Below, piece after piece: positions 23,523 through 37,510 of a DNA stretch of 64,000 bases (position 1 is its first letter; every line of letters starts with the position of its first letter). The stretch is from Galaxea fascicularis. Lineage: Eukaryota > Cnidaria > Anthozoa > Scleractinia > Euphylliidae. Where the stretch lies: contig OX419336.1 of NCBI GenBank assembly GCA_948470475.1, positions 41,258,881 to 41,322,880 on the forward strand, written 5' to 3'. A model generated the notes under the pieces. That model saw nothing but the letters and a program-made list of their open reading frames with translations. It had not been told where the DNA came from and searched no databases. The translations under genes were made by a program, and so were the position numbers.

Positions 23523-26500
23523 TTAGTTTTTCTTTATCTCGTCGTTAATCCACGTGGTAAGATAAGTGACCCTGGCATATACACCATACTTGCCAGGTGC
23601 AGCACACCCATAACCCCAGCTGGTAACACCATGAAGGTTGAACAGGCCGTCAGCACCCCTGCAGACCATGGGTCCGCCACTGTCACCCTGGCATGAATCT
23701 ATCCCTCCTTCCGGATATCCTGCACATACCATGGATTCGTGGATGTTCCTACGGCCATAGGCTTTCGAGCAGTCAGCTTGACTGACTATAGGGACAGTTG
23801 CCACTTGCATTTTAAGGGGTTGGCTTCCACCTGACTGCAAGGTACCCCAGCCTGTGATGAAGCAAGTGTCTCCAACAGCAGGTTTGGTGGCTGGCAAACA
23901 CGCTAGATTAGTGTAACTGGAATTTGGAAAAAAAAAAGTACATCAACCGGCACAAAGAAAACACCAAGCAAAACAAGACATCACGTATGGTTACTGTAAC
24001 ACTTTATAGGTATCCTTGATTAAAATTAACGGCATTTCCTAAATCACGCAGATTTATTTATCGTTTCTTCATGAAAGTATTTCTCCCCCCCAAATAGCCT
24101 GCGTCACAGATAGTGAGCTACAGTGGACATACCGCCTGTTTGATATATATATACCGCAGGTTTGCAGGAATCATTTCTGTATCATCTCTGATTGGCTAGA
24201 TTTCATACCCGCTTTGTGATTGGACATCGCTAACGCAATGGTTCACGTAACTTTCCAATACTAAAAATACTCTTGAACGAAACAAAGAAATTTACTTTGC
24301 AAGTCAAAAGATCCAAAGAGCTAAGTGTGATTCGCACGTTTCTTGTAATTTATGCTTCCGCGTAAGAGAAAAGAGTCACGAAAGAGTACTGCTCTCAAAG
24401 GGATGGAAAAAGTTCGACGTAATCGCTGAAAGTTGAGAGCCTGGATGTATCTTAACAATCGATCGAGCACAAATACATTCAAGAAGTTTAATTAAGAAAT
24501 GGCCAGGACTTGTGGATCAAAATTCCGGCTACTAGCACAGGTCTCTCACGGCGAGAAATAAACGAGAGGAGAGAGACCTCTGCCGGTCCTCGAGGAGTTT
24601 CCTGTCGCGCAGGCGCCAGCGTTTCCTCAACAATGAATGACGTTTTGGTCACATGGGACCCGACTCGGCAAACCGGTTACTCGAATTACTTAACGGTTGA
24701 CAGGAAGCAAATACTCCAGTCACGAATGCGATTTATATTCCTTTAAGGGAAAAGTTGCCTTAGATCTTGATAGCTTTAATTTCCAGTCTTTCTTTCACAC
24801 GATAACACCTGTTTCTTGTTTTTTTTTTTTTTTTTTTTTTTATGTGGAGACAACCAAAACGAGTGGTTTGAGAGAGTAAACTCCGCGGCAACGCGGACGG
24901 CTAGTTGGAAATTCAGGGATTTCCGTTGTCTGTCGGAAGTCACACAAATGTATCGCGTTTTTGCAAGAACACAATGTCTTTCTTCTGTATTGGTGTTATT
25001 TCTCTGACATTGTGATCGTTAGGGAAAGAAAGAGCCGATTTTAATTGTAGCTTGATCGAAAGTTTGTTTTGTTTACATTGCGACACAGTGCACTCAGACG
25101 TTTTTAGGGGGGAATACATTCTCGTCCCCAGAGGTCGCGATTCTTTCCGTGAGCCACCAAGAATAACGTCGTTATTCTTGGTGCTGACCGAAAGAATCGC
25201 GGCCTCTGGGGAGGAGAATGCAAGACATAGAAACAGAGCATGCGCAATCTTGCGTAACGGAAACCAATTTCGTTCCCAAAGGCTGTGATCCTTTTGGTCA
25301 GTGCCAAGGATATGAACCTCGGGGCGAATCCAAAGCAAGGTCATCTCTGATTGGCTGTAAAAACAAAGCAAAAACGTGACCCGCAGAAGTTGTTTTCGCT
25401 AAGTGTCAGGCAATGGGGGAATTAACGACTCCTACGAAAGCTGCAGAAACGATCAGAAACAAAGGAAAATTACTGTCGTTGTTGTAATAATGCGGTTTAC
25501 TACCGCGCGGACTTTTATAGAGAAAAGGCAAAATCAAATGGAATTTTAATAGGTCTTAGAAGCTCACAGAAGTCGATTTACTCCGACCAATGCTCAAGGT
25601 ATTTGTCAGTGCCTTTCGTGTGTAAATAAAAACCAATGATAAACGAGTTGAAGTCTCTTGTTGAAGAGTTGAGTACTGGGCGAGGCAATGTGCAGGTCAT
25701 GTTCAAAGAGGGCGTAAAGACGAGGAATGTGGTAGTCGAATTTCACAACAATACTGTTTCCGTGCCCAGAAATTGATGCAATATATAGTCGTCTTTCATG
25801 AGATTGGTCCATTGCATTGTGATCAATAATAATACTCCCTCGATTGTAAGCTTATTTTTACCATCCATTTTTGAGGATGGTTGCGCTTATTGGAGAGGAG
25901 GCTTATTTAAGGGAGATGGAGCTAAGTTTAGAACTGGAGCAGCAATGTTTGGTAATATTAGGACTTCAAAAAAAGCTCTTTTTAATCATACAACTACCGT
26001 GTTTGAGACCTCTGTCAAGGTCAAGTGAGGGTATGAGTACAACGCCCCTTTCTCATTCATGATCTGGGTACTGGGCATCAAACTGAATAAAACATTCTAT
26101 ATTTGGCAATAGGAGCAGTAAATACTCTTGCAATGTGGAACACTCGCTGCTAAATATGCGTTTGATTAAGGTCTTTTCTTAAAGCCAAAACAAATAAAAA
26201 TATTTTAGATTTTCAGAACATGTTAAGTCAGATAAACTTACGCGTCTAGGTTGGCGCTGCGTTCAAGCTTCAAAAGTGCGATATCATGGCTCATCTGAAC
26301 TGGTTTGTTGTAAGATGAATGCTTGATGATTTTCAACAGTTTAAACTTCTGCTCACTTGGATGAGGCGGCGAACCTTCAACTCGGTTATGAGCTCCCATT
26401 CTAATGGTGGGAAAATACAAAATTAATCAAAGTAATTCAATTGATGTTTTGAGTCAAGCTGGTATTGAGGGGAATATCGGTGCTTAGAGAGGCCGAAGGA

Positions 26501-29500
26501 CGCTGACTGATTGATATCTCAAGGACTGATTGACTAATTGATACTTCAAAAAGTAGGAATAAACAAGTAATTAAATTAATCAATCAACTAAGTAATTAAT
26601 ATTAAAAGGTAACTGTGTGGAATCTTAATTTCGGCATTCCTCATCCGTAAACCGGGAATTTCATGTTTCACTGAACTTTCGCCTTACCAGCTTACCGAAC
26701 AATGATGTCTTTGGGCCTCTCGCCTTCCACACAATGAGCAGCTGTTACCACCCACTGAGAGTGCACTAACGTTCCACCACAGAATTGTCTACCGCCTGCG
26801 TTTTGCAACAGTGCTTGCCAAGCATAATCTCCATGTTGTGCCTCAACGCCACCCACAATTCGCGAACTGGGGCCTCTTCCGCAACCGCCTGTGAAAAAAA
26901 ATGTTGGGAAAAGTAAAAATCAAAGGCCGCAAAAAAAAAAAAAAGAGGTAAAGGAAAAAGTCTGTAGTGCTAACCATTTTTCACGCCGCCAACGGCTATA
27001 GTAACTGGCGTTTCCGCTCGGATATATCAAGGCTTTGGTCGGTGAGCTACTAGACGCTCATAAAACGATGTGCTTTAATTTATATCGTCTGCATTTGGAA
27101 AGAAAATACATTACACTGAAGGGAAAACATCATTAAGGCAATGGTTCCTCTTAATACCAAGGCGGTGAGTAAACTTGAATTGGTGATGGACGTAACGATC
27201 ATAATCATTTTATAAAGGGACCTTTGTGATGCTTACGTCGTAACTGCAAAAAACATTCAACGATGCTAATGATCGACATAATCTTAATCATGCGAAAATT
27301 AATGATAGGTCATTTTCTTATGATTATGATTATGTCTGTTACTTTGCTTATGTCGTACTGGGAACGTAAAATCTAGCGTTCGTATTTATAATCAAAAAGA
27401 AGTTTGTTCATTTATTGTATTTCGGCCAATAAAGTTAATTTGTTGCAGTTCAGTATTAGATTCGATCCGCCTCCGCTCCTAAAATTATAAGAGGTAAAAC
27501 TAATTTCAGAAACTTGAAAAGGAACGAAAAATTCAGGAAAAATCTGATCCTTGAACCCGAACCGTTCCCTTGACAATGATGTCCAGATCCATAAGACCAA
27601 CTGGGGTTAACTACTGGATTTGCCTTTTTTTTTTTTTTTTTTTTTACATTCGGAGTAACCGTCACAACGGAAACCTAACCTCTCATGTCAGCGCTTAACA
27701 CCTAAATACTATTATATCAGCGAAACAGTGTTCCGAAACACTGTTCCTTGCTGAACTTAAGGTCTGTCCTCTCAGTTCTGAATATAACATCTGGGATTCG
27801 TCAGTTCCATAAGGGTGGGGAATATTACATCGTGTAAACACCAGAAAGTGCCCCGAGGTGCTGCTCCAATGGGATCTAATGTTAACCGAATTTGATCTCA
27901 CCCAAAACTTGTTTTCTCTCAGGTGGTATCGTCGCGATTCAATAAGTAAAAAACATCAACACAGTATTCTAATAATACGATGGCGAAACAATTCTGGATT
28001 CGATAATATCACAATCTCGTTCCCAGAGCCCGTGTTCCCTTCACCAGAGACCGCTCAGGGTTATGGGAACGTTGGCTCTGAGAACGAGATTGATATCATC
28101 AGTCCGTGAGTTTGTAAAGCTGTCATTTTAAAGCATTGTTCAAAACATAGGAAAACATAATTTACAGTCGACGGCTTGTACGTGTTTGCTCTAGACCATA
28201 ACAACGTTATGATTATAATTATGATCGTTATGTCGCCAGTGGGAACCAAGCCTGACAAGATAGTTCCGTCCTTTCTTACTTTCTGTTTTAGTTTTTACCC
28301 TGGAAGCACATGGTATAGGCGTCCTTTTATTTGCGCTTTTCTGAATTAAACAGTTCGAACGCAGCTTTAATTTTCAAAAAATGGAATGTTGAAGGAAACT
28401 ACCGATTAGACTATGATTACAATCAAGCCAGTCTGCATATGTATGGATAAATTTTTTTTGTCTTCAGGTTTGCTTGGTGCGACCGGTCTAAACAACGCAA
28501 CAGAAAACTTCTGCGCGCGACCTCGGTTTGTACACCTAGAGCGGTGATCATGATGTGATTATTGTCCGATTCAAATGACAGGGAGTCAGGCTTCCAAGGA
28601 AAGACGCTTGGACTAACTGGGATAATTTGCACCAAGTTTGACGACCATCGAGTTCCCAAATCCATGCGATGTTTGTCTTGATGAACCTGCCACGGACGTG
28701 TGTAAGGTAATCTTCAAAGTTTGATTTTAAAAAAAATGTCACCGCAGCGTTCTCGAAATTCTAGTTCGAGTGGAGCCAAACATTAGTCACTGCCATCTTA
28801 AGAGGACTGAGTGGTGTCCATTTGCATCTGTACTCATACAATTAATAAACGAGATAGCGCAGTCCAACTTCTCTCACGTCGAGATTGATCATAGGAAGAA
28901 TTGCGGAAACAAAGTCCTGTTACCAATTAATCGTGTCTTCGTCAACAAAACTCGAGAAAGAAATATGAGAACAAATTTTCCATAAACCCCATCATTTTTC
29001 AATATAAGATGTTTAAAAACGAGGTGTTAAAAGTGCAGGCTCCGTGCTGGTTTGTGGATACAAAATTTAAGGAGTATATTCAAGGTGTATTCAAGCACCA
29101 AAAACGGAATTTTCAAGGAGTGTTCATAGCACGTTTACTTTATCTTGAACTATGTTTCAAAATGTTTTCATTGGTCAGTAACAACTTTAGAAAGCTCCCT
29201 AGATATAATCCTGTATTATTTACCACCCGAGTTAAAATTTAAGGAGTATCAAGCACTTTCAGTAGAAATTCTTCTTTTAAGAGCTTTTCAAGTACTCTTG
29301 AAATGTAAAATCAAATTCTAGAACTTTTCATGGACTTTAAGGAGTAACACGAACCCTGTTACCTGAAGGAGTGGACGTTGAAACAGGTGGTAGAGGTGAT
29401 AATGGTGGAGCTGTTGATGGTTTGGAAGGCTTGCTCGGGTTTCCCATTTTTTTCTTTATCCAGTCTACAAATACTGATACTCTTGCATACACTCCGTACT

Positions 29501-32500
29501 TTTCTTTTAAAGCGCAACCATGTCCCCAGCTCGTCACTCCGTGCAGGTAAAACCTATGCGCAGACCATTCCAAGATAAAACAAAATACTCAAATTCTTAA
29601 TGAACTGACCGCTCCCCAAGAAGAGGTTTTCAGGGACAATGAAACAAATAATACAAATGAAAACAACAGCGTTAAGAATTCCAACTGGCTGGAGGCAGAC
29701 TAGTTGGCTATTTATAGGGATGACCGAGGAGTTGAACCAGGCACTTACCAGCAGAACAACACCAGCTAGTGGCTAGAGCGGGATTTGAATCCGGTGTGAC
29801 CGCAAAGAAATCCAGCGCCCTAAACCACTTGGCCATCCTGCCTCCAAGGTGTAGAACGCAGAAGGCAAGGTGGAAAAATAACGCTTTATATAAATTTGGA
29901 TGTACTTCTTTAAGAAAAAGCATTTTTAAGCATTACAACCAGGGATTACAACAGACTACCATCTTCATCTTCTTCTTTGACGCGAATTCAAGTGATTAGC
30001 ATGCAGCTTCTCCTTATGATATTAGTATACATTGTGCAGCGGACAGGTGACGAGAATAGACAGGTTCATCAGTCAGAGGGTGTTATCTTAACCCCAAATT
30101 CTCTTAACTAATGTACAAGGGATTGTGTAGCCGCTAAAGTGCAGCATTAATAAATCAAATCTTGGGAGTTAAAGGACTCTTAGTATATAGCTCTTCCAAA
30201 ATGAATATAATAAAGAAAATAAAGCATTGTTCCTTACCTCTCACTGTTACCGTTTCCTCTACCGCACACAAATGGTCCCCCACTGTCACCCTGACAGGCA
30301 TCTTTGCCACCCTCCTTGAGACCAGCGCATATCATTGTGCCATCGACATTTCCTTTGTACGCCTTATTGCAAACATCATGGGATACAACTGGCACTTCTA
30401 CCTCATACAAGACATTAGGTGCTTGCCCCCCAGACGTTAGAGTTCCCCAGCCGGTAGTCCAACATTTCTGTCCGTGTGAAGGATCTGGGACCGATCGCGA
30501 GTCGGGTAAACAAACCAAGTTTACTTGACTGCGAATGTAAACATCAGTGTTACTGACGCGTAGCCAAGTGGGAGTTCTTTGTACTCAGTCAGTATCTGCA
30601 ATCCTAAACGCTGCTATTGACCGTATCAGTACCGAATTGATCGGGAGAGTGTGGGGAGGGGGGGGGGGGGCAAACGGCCATTTAAAGACGTAATTTGAAA
30701 TTCTAATTCTGACGGTTTGCCCCCACAATATTAGAATTTCAAATTACGTCTTTAAATGGCCGTTTGCCCCCACAAAGGACTGGATCTACCCACAATTCAC
30801 TTGGAGCTGATCATTAGCAAAATGGTGTATTGAAATAGCCAGCAGTTTTCTTGCTCTCATTCGTTCACTTAACAGCTGTACCTGTTAAATTCAATAGCAG
30901 TTTTTTAAATTTTTTTTTAAGGTAACAGCTATTTTTCTCGTTACGTCAACTATTGTTTTTAATGCGCCAACCAGAGGTTTATTAGCTGTTAGAACAATGC
31001 ATGCTATTGTTTGGTGGCTGGCAAATTTGAATATCAAAAGAAATTTGACGGGAATGTTTGTAAACAGAAAATTAAAATATCGCTATACTGAAAAGCCCCG
31101 AGCAGAGTATTCAAATAAAGTATCTTCTTTTTTCGTATTTTTCTTAAGGACTGCTGTTACTTTGACTAATCCTAAGTTTTCTGATGACAGGTTGCGCTTT
31201 TTCAGTTTTACGCTGTACCTAAAAAAGAATGCCTAATGAGCTCTAATTGAATTGAATCAAATTTAGCCCCGAGACCAGCTGGCTTTGTTGCAACAAATCG
31301 TTTGTGTGAAGAAAGTACTAGTTATGTTGAAATGAATTCAGTTCACCCTAGTCGCTCCCATAATGCAGCCGTGTGAAAATATTCCTTTACAGTAACTAGT
31401 GCAACCAGAAACGATTTTTTGCGCTGTTATTTTACCTGCTTAATGTGGCTTTCCGTTCCAGCTTCAGCAAAGCAATGTCATTGCTCATAGTACGGTGGTT
31501 GTAGCTTTCGTGGGAAATGATTTTAACAACTTTGAAGTCTTGCACTATCCCATTGGGCTTCTCGCCTCTTATCTTGTGAGCTCCTAGCCTGAAGAAACAT
31601 GTCAAGAACCATCAGGCACCGAAGACACCGAAGGTTGAAGTTTAGATTTTAGGATTTTGTTCAAGCCACATTTGATAGCATATTTTAAGTATTATTTGAT
31701 TATATTATTACTTTACTGGTAAAACTGGTAAGACCCTAAAACATATTCACGCTGTCGTTATTCTTGTATGGCTTGCTCTGGTGCCCAAAACAAATTTGGT
31801 AAATTTTGGCGTTACAAAAAGCATTTAACGCAGAGATTCACAAGCGAGACAAAACAAGACGTCCTTAACTGACTCTTAACCTGGGTATGTTCTTAACATG
31901 TTCTTAAAGTTTTGGTAAATCTCAGCCTAAACGTTCTCTAAAAAAAGGTTCTTATATAAAAGAAGAGTGTAATGGTTTACCTAACTTGAACAGTGTTCGT
32001 GCTCTCTCCATGCACGCAATGGGCGGCTGAAAGAACCCATTCGTTCGCTATCAGGGATCCCCCACAGAACTGTGACTTCTTCTTGTCCATTAACAGCGCC
32101 TGCCATGGCCATTCATTCCGTTTCGCTGCTTCTCCACCTACTATTCTTGACTTTCCTTTCATGCCGCACATTCCTTGAAAAAGGCGATAACATTAGAATT
32201 AAGGAGCTTATCCCGCTTAACAGGCCAAGGCTTGCTCCTAGATCGAACAAACTAAAAACGTGAAATGGATCGAGAATTAAGGAATGATGGAATGGTGAAT
32301 GAAGGAACGAATCAACGGACAAACAAACAAAAAAGGGCTTATTCTTGGATCGATTTAGTGACACGAGTGAACAACAGAACATAGATCAAAAGACAGAGAA
32401 AGGAACAATATCAAGGGAAACTTTTTCCTACTCACCCCCGGGCACTGGAGGGACAGGAGGAGTGCTTGGTTTTGGGGGAGTGGGGTGGCCGGTTGGTGGT

Positions 32501-35235
32501 TTGGGCTTTTCAGTAGAAGGACTTGACCCACAGTTTTCCGTAAGGCGAATGTCATCAATGGCTATATCTCCTTGCTTGCCTCCACGAACGGCAGAAAATT
32601 TAACCTGTCAAGTCAGATTCTTATATTAAGTGAGATCATAAAATGTTACACACACACAGAGGTTTTCGTTTTGCTACACTTGTCTTCAACTGAATGTTAT
32701 ATAAATGTATGTCTTTATTTTTATGTTATTCTTTAATATTTCCTTGTTTATGGTTGTTTCCTACCAGCAAGTTGAACTTGCCCGAAATTTTTAGGGAACA
32801 AAACCGGGAGACTTCCTTTGGGAATAGTACTACTAGTTAGCTAAAGTTTCCACGACTTCTGACTTTCTAGGGAACTATTTGCTTTCCGGAAATACGAGCT
32901 GACGTTTTTACTTTCAAAAAAAGCAAATATGACCCTTCTTTAGAGGAGAAAATCCGAGTGCATTCTTTGATCCACGCCGAAAGCCTACGGCGAACTATCC
33001 TCCACCGAACAGATATCTACAGAAACCTGTCGTTGGGTGCAAAGAAGCACAGGCAGCCAAATCATGCTGTATGACATGAAAAGTTTATATAAATAATGCA
33101 CCATTAAAAGCTAGAATTCCAACGAACCGAATAGCGGTAGAAATATCGATATTCTAGCCAAATATAGCCTTCCTACCTTCAGTCTGTTTCTTGTCACTTT
33201 CTGGGACGTCTAAGTGCAATACCATGGTTTGTTGAGCACGATGAATAGAAGTTACAAAATATTAATCTCTGAGTTTACTGGACACCTACCCCACTTTTCT
33301 TGCCGGTGATTTTGACCTTTGCTTCTTTCCAGCCGTTGCCTTGCGGTCCCTTGAGGTTCAACACGTTTCTGTTATCGACATGTACCGTAAGGCTTCCAAT
33401 ACCGTTTCCCATCATGCTGTACCAAAATGTCAGGCATTTGCTACCAGTGAAGTCCTTGTATGTAAGTCTAGCAACATCATCCCGCAAGCCACTTCGTGCG
33501 TTTATGAACACATAGTAACCTAGCTTCGCCCATGCCAAAAAGAAAAATTAACGGTGTATTCGTAGCACCAAACAGCACAAATGAACACTTAATTTTAATG
33601 GGGATACGCTTTCTCTCAAATCTCTAGAACGCTAAGAGTATAAAGGCTAGACAGAATTGGAAGATTAAAGTGCATTTCCACCTCTTCAGATGGCTTACGC
33701 CACGATCTTCGATCGGCAACCATGCTGAACCCCCCTTTGGATTTCGATTTCCCCCCTTTTTTTTCCCCTTTGGATTTCGAGATTCTCGAAAACATTGAAA
33801 AGACAAAAAAAATTCCAAATTTAGTAATGAATACTAAAATGATGGAAAAACTGAAAGGCCAACCTTTCTTAAAGTTGATCTTTGTTTACTAAAAGCTGAA
33901 AATTCCAGTTTGGTTGCCATATAAGGTAAAATCAGTCAGCTTCAGTGAAAATTGATCTTCCTCATAAAAATTTTCCTGAAAGCATTTGCTAACTTTAATT
34001 TTAGACATTCAATGTCCAAAGGGGTTTCTATGCATATGAAAACATTTTGTTTGCTGTCAAAACATTTACAGTGACAATGTTTCCTTTTTCCATTAGTTTT
34101 TAGAGGTTATGGTAAAGTGAAGAAAACAATGTTGTATGAGATCATAATCCCAGTTGCAAAACCTAAGAGCACACAGCGTTTAGTGCAGTGAGCTTTGTAT
34201 ATACCTGCGAGTTCCATTTTCATTATATAAATCTAATCGTCTTTTAAGTTTCTAGGGTGCCGGTCTTAATATAACCTCCCCTTTCCGATCCAAGAACGAA
34301 AACAGAGGCTTGGCAGCAAGGCCAAACCACAAAGCAAATTATCCTGTCTTTTTTTTTTTTTTGGGGGGGGGGGGGCAAGAAAAGTGTTGGTTACATCTGG
34401 ACTTTCCACGGGCTTTGCTCTAGAAATTCAGTCGTTAATTTCTGTGGACCAAGAAACAACTGGTTTACGTGTGAGGTCGTGGAACCGAACCCTTTATGAA
34501 CTGAAGATAGGAAATGCATATTTTGTGGGTGGGGTATTTCTTAGTTGTTAGGGTGTTCATAGTTACTGAAAATTTTAACTCGAGTCGCACTGCTGTGAGT
34601 GTCGTGCAAGGTATAGAGATGTTTTTGAAGGTGCAAAATTATTGAAATGTTATTATGATTCCTTTAATGGCCTATAGACAGACCTTTTCCTGATGTGTGG
34701 TCAGCATTTGGTCCTGTGTTAGCCGTGGGTGTCTTTCCCTTACGGCGACTCCATTTGATCCAAGTTTTAGGGTCATTTTTCCATCCACACATTCCTGTAT
34801 CAAAGTCGCAATCTGGAGAGAACAAACACAAATTAATACAAGCCACAACTGGAATGCAGTAAGAGTCTCGCACTGTTGTTATGGCAACGGGAGAGTTAAT
34901 ATACTTTTCTTTCAACCGAAAAAGATGAATCTTGGCGTCTATCACTGGACAAGTTATAGCCTTTCCACAAAAGCGCCCTATTTGGGTTTGGTACATTTAA
35001 TTTATTCGTGGACAAGTATGTTCAGCCACTTAACTGTGGAAATTAAACTTATGTTCAGTCTGCATTCCAGCAAATCTCTAGATTCAGAACAATTTAGGCG
35101 TAAAGTAATGCCTAGTCTTGCTACAAAAAATGGTATGATGTTCAGCGTTAATAAGAGCTAAAACAAACAGATGAGTTTATGCTTACCCATAGCAAGTGAA
35201 GCCGCCAACAGGGTTAAGAGTAAGATGGCCCGCAT
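23523..35235 (-). CDS. Secreted MAM domain protease with two tandem trypsin-like domains
   Basis: Eleven exons: 35235-35187, 34812-34684, 33519-33290, 32604-32436, 32173-31981, 31588-31436, 30528-30238, 29553-29363, 26888-26696, 26400-26242, 23916-23523; 2151 nt, 716 residues, every phase consistent. Residues 1-16 are a signal peptide ([16 protein letters not shown]). The MAM domain spans about 18-161 ([10 protein letters not shown] to [14 protein letters not shown]). A Pro-rich linker precedes each protease. Protease 1 is cleaved at R202-IVGG, with H244, D294, S390 and S1-pocket D384. Protease 2 is cleaved at R478-IVGG, with H520, D572, S665 and D659. Both should cut after Lys/Arg. The pro-region cysteines C195 and C471 can pair with C314 and C592, so the chains stay joined after activation. 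In cnidarians such enzymes are typically gland-cell products; that role is inference. A truncated second copy lies at 60377-64000. Confidence 0.95.
25117..25220. mobile_element. 104-bp near-perfect palindromic MITE
   Basis: Arms 25117-25168 and 25170-25220 are inverted repeats with almost no loop (CATTCTCGTCCCCAGAG at the outside, GAATAACG at the centre). It lies in the last intron of the protease gene. A partial relative lies at about 37685-37735. Confidence 0.8.
28013..28091. mobile_element. 79-bp miniature foldback element
   Basis: AATCTCGTTCCCAGAGCC and its near-exact inverted copy form the two ends. The AT-rich flanks GATAATATCAC and GATATCAT look like a degenerate target duplication. 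It lies in the protease-gene intron between exons 8 and 9. Confidence 0.65.
29593..29846 (-). mobile_element. tRNA-derived SINE in a protease-gene intron
   Basis: Read on the minus strand, the head (from 29846) has an A box TGGCCAAGTGGTT and a B box GGATTCAAATCCC (29792-29780). It is followed by a tRNA-unrelated body with a CTGCCTCCAGCCAGTTGG block and a tail near 29593. The layout fits a Leu/Ser-tRNA-type SINE that I recall as common in corals. Confidence 0.7.
30661..30771. repeat. Long perfect inverted repeat flanking a 22-nt loop
   Basis: The left arm (about 30661-30706, starting in a G run) and the right arm 30729-30771 pair over about 42 bp essentially without mismatch (CAAACGGCCATTTAAAGACG). 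It lies in the protease-gene intron between exons 6 and 7. Confidence 0.85.
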
Positions 35236-35289
35236 CTTGAGAAACGAACGTGGAGCTAGCAACTGTACTTAACACTTGAAGTGGTAACA

Positions 35290-35295
35290 TTTATA
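35290..35295 (-). promoter_or_regulatory. Candidate TATA box of the MAM/trypsin gene
   Basis: On the minus strand TTATAAAT lies about 55-60 nt upstream of the start codon at 35235, which would give a start site near 35262 and a leader of about 27 nt. Motif and spacing only. Confidence 0.45.
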
Positions 35296-35299
35296 ACAA

Positions 35300-37320
35300 C
35301 ACACGAACTTAGATGCATTAAACAGTAATGCCACAGCACAGCTGGAAAAATTCACTTTTAAAGCATGCCAAACATAGACCCATGTACTTAGAGCTTAAAG
35401 CATTCTTATTTACCTTAAAATTTCACTCACGTTTGTCTTAACATTAAGTGTACTTTCTTTACATCGCTAACATGGTCGTCAACAAATTGGTAACAGATCG
35501 CGAGATATTTCTTCGTGATGACTTTTCAAGGCTGGTGGTTTAAAAAAAAGACGGCTTCGTTTGCAAATTATGATAATGTAGTGTTTTGAAATAACTTTTA
35601 AAAAATCAGTAATTAATTTGAATTCTTTCCCTCTTGCCTTGCTATCCTTTCTCTTGTTAAAGGTACCGGTCTTAGGTGCAATTAGACGTGAAGTCAAAAT
35701 TAACCAAACTTTTCCCTCGCCTGAAAAATTGATGTTTACCTCATATAGTGGTTTTCGTCATCGTTGTGATTGTTCAGGTTAATTGGTGTGGTGTTAGTTT
35801 GCAAAACACAATTTATAGCACTCTAGCCATGCCAGTTTTAAATTTGTACCGACAGCTAATGGTTGAACATGGTGCCCACCTGTTCATTTTTATCAAAACA
35901 AAAGGTTGCCAATGTGGTTGCTATAGATATATTCGGAAAACCGGACCATGCTTTAATAGTGACAACAGGCTTCAATATGCTTAGAGTGACAGCAGATATA
36001 CATGCATGTATATGACAGTAGCCTTGAATCACCAATCACTTATCTATATCATTCACCTTATCTAAGCCGCTTAAGTTTGCATGAACTCCCATAAAAGATA
36101 ATTTTATTTACTTTTGATTTTATGAGAAGATTTAGCCACAAGACTGTACATCCTACAAACTTACTGATCTGACGTAGAGTTCTCTTTGAGTTACGACATT
36201 ACAGGGGCAGTGACAAATATGCGAATTGTGTGGAAAAAAATTACTATTTACTAGGTAAACATCTTAGTTAATGTTACTCATTGGTCTTACCATAATTGCT
36301 AACATTACACTGCTGATCTAAAGTCAAAGTTATTTTAAAAAATACTGCGAAACAAACAGCAATTAAACTCATCAGTAGTTTTACCGCCTTGTTTGTCATT
36401 TCTTTCCTTCGTTTTTTTTGTGATTTTCTCAACCCTTAATTTTTTGAAAAGCCATGGGTTCATCCTGGCACGTCGAGTGCCCATTTCAAATGTGGTTAGT
36501 GATCTGAATGTTCGAACGATGATTCGTAACCGTCGCGATTAGCACGATAACCATAAATCATTATTCGCCTTGAGCGGTCATAGCACTTTTTATTTTAGAC
36601 AGTACGAGGCCTCGATGTCATTAAAAACGTTTTAGCCCATCTATCAGTTTTGTTTATTTTTGTTGTTAACATTTCAAGAAACGCGTTCAATTTAACTCCC
36701 TATTAAGGGAACTAGAAGGCAAAAAGACTTTTCAATAAGGGTGTGAGTAGTTTACAATACCTTTAAACAGTTACTCAACTGCGGGGAGATGTTTCACGAG
36801 AAATGGTGAAAACTCTTAAAAACTTTCTTTATACCAAAGTTTGTAGACTGTAAATTGCTGTTTACTATGGAATTTAAATGAGTTGTAACCAGGCGGCTGC
36901 CCGTTTCTCAAGCAACCAAAACGTTTTCGGCCGGACCCCGCAAAAGAATTTTTGCAATCCCTTTTCTATTCATTGGTTTTCTCTTTCAAATTAACCCTAT
37001 CGTATCTCTTAATTGTGGGGAAGTTGTGGCAAATCCAATTTTTCAGTGTTGCATTGAACATTGGATGTGTGCTAAAAATAGCTTTTCGGGAGTCATCGAG
37101 AAGCTAAGAAAGACACCGTTTTTCTGAAAGGAAGACGAAAGGCAATTGACAGTCCCGGTGCTTTAGAGAGAAAATGGCGGAAAAACAACAACTATTTTCA
37201 AGAGCAGTCTGTCAACACTGAGATGGCTAAGAACACTTACCTGTGCTACATAAAAGGGATTAGATTCCAAAGAAACTATCGTTGCTACAATCAGTCTGGG
37301 AGAAGGGGAGTGGTACACGA
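35300..37320. other. Intergenic DNA without recognised genes
   Basis: Upstream flank of the MAM/trypsin gene. AT-rich. The short open frames here show no domain, codon pattern or splice context that I can support. Confidence 0.4.
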
Positions 37321-37510
37321 AAATTTAGTTATCAACTGAATTGATAATAGAGAAACTGGCCACCGTAAAGAGATACTAACATCAGCCTTTTGAATCTCAA
37401 CTGAATTGATAATGCGGAAATTGGCCACCGTGAAGAGATATAAACATCAGCCTTTTGAATCTCTCTACAGCGGCCAATTTTCCGGGCCACTTTACATTAT
37501 CAACTCAGTT
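37321..37510. mobile_element. Penelope-like element terminal repeats, two direct partial copies
   Basis: Two adjacent copies of about 65 bp (AACTGAATTGATAAT, GGCCACCGT, AAAGAGATA, CATCAGCC blocks) lie at about 37325-37400 and 37398-37463, followed by a further GGCCAATTTTCCGG block. They resemble the terminal segment of the PLE at 59738. Confidence 0.5.

Noticed and set aside
34350..34376. T-run followed by G-run, also at 63122-63151
   Set aside because: Duplicated homopolymer in an intron; length differences are likely slippage or sequencing uncertainty, not a functional element.
34697..35161. 154-codon plus-strand open frame
   Set aside because: Antisense to MAM exon 2 and its intron of the protease gene; its duplicate at 63476-63933 is broken into two frames.
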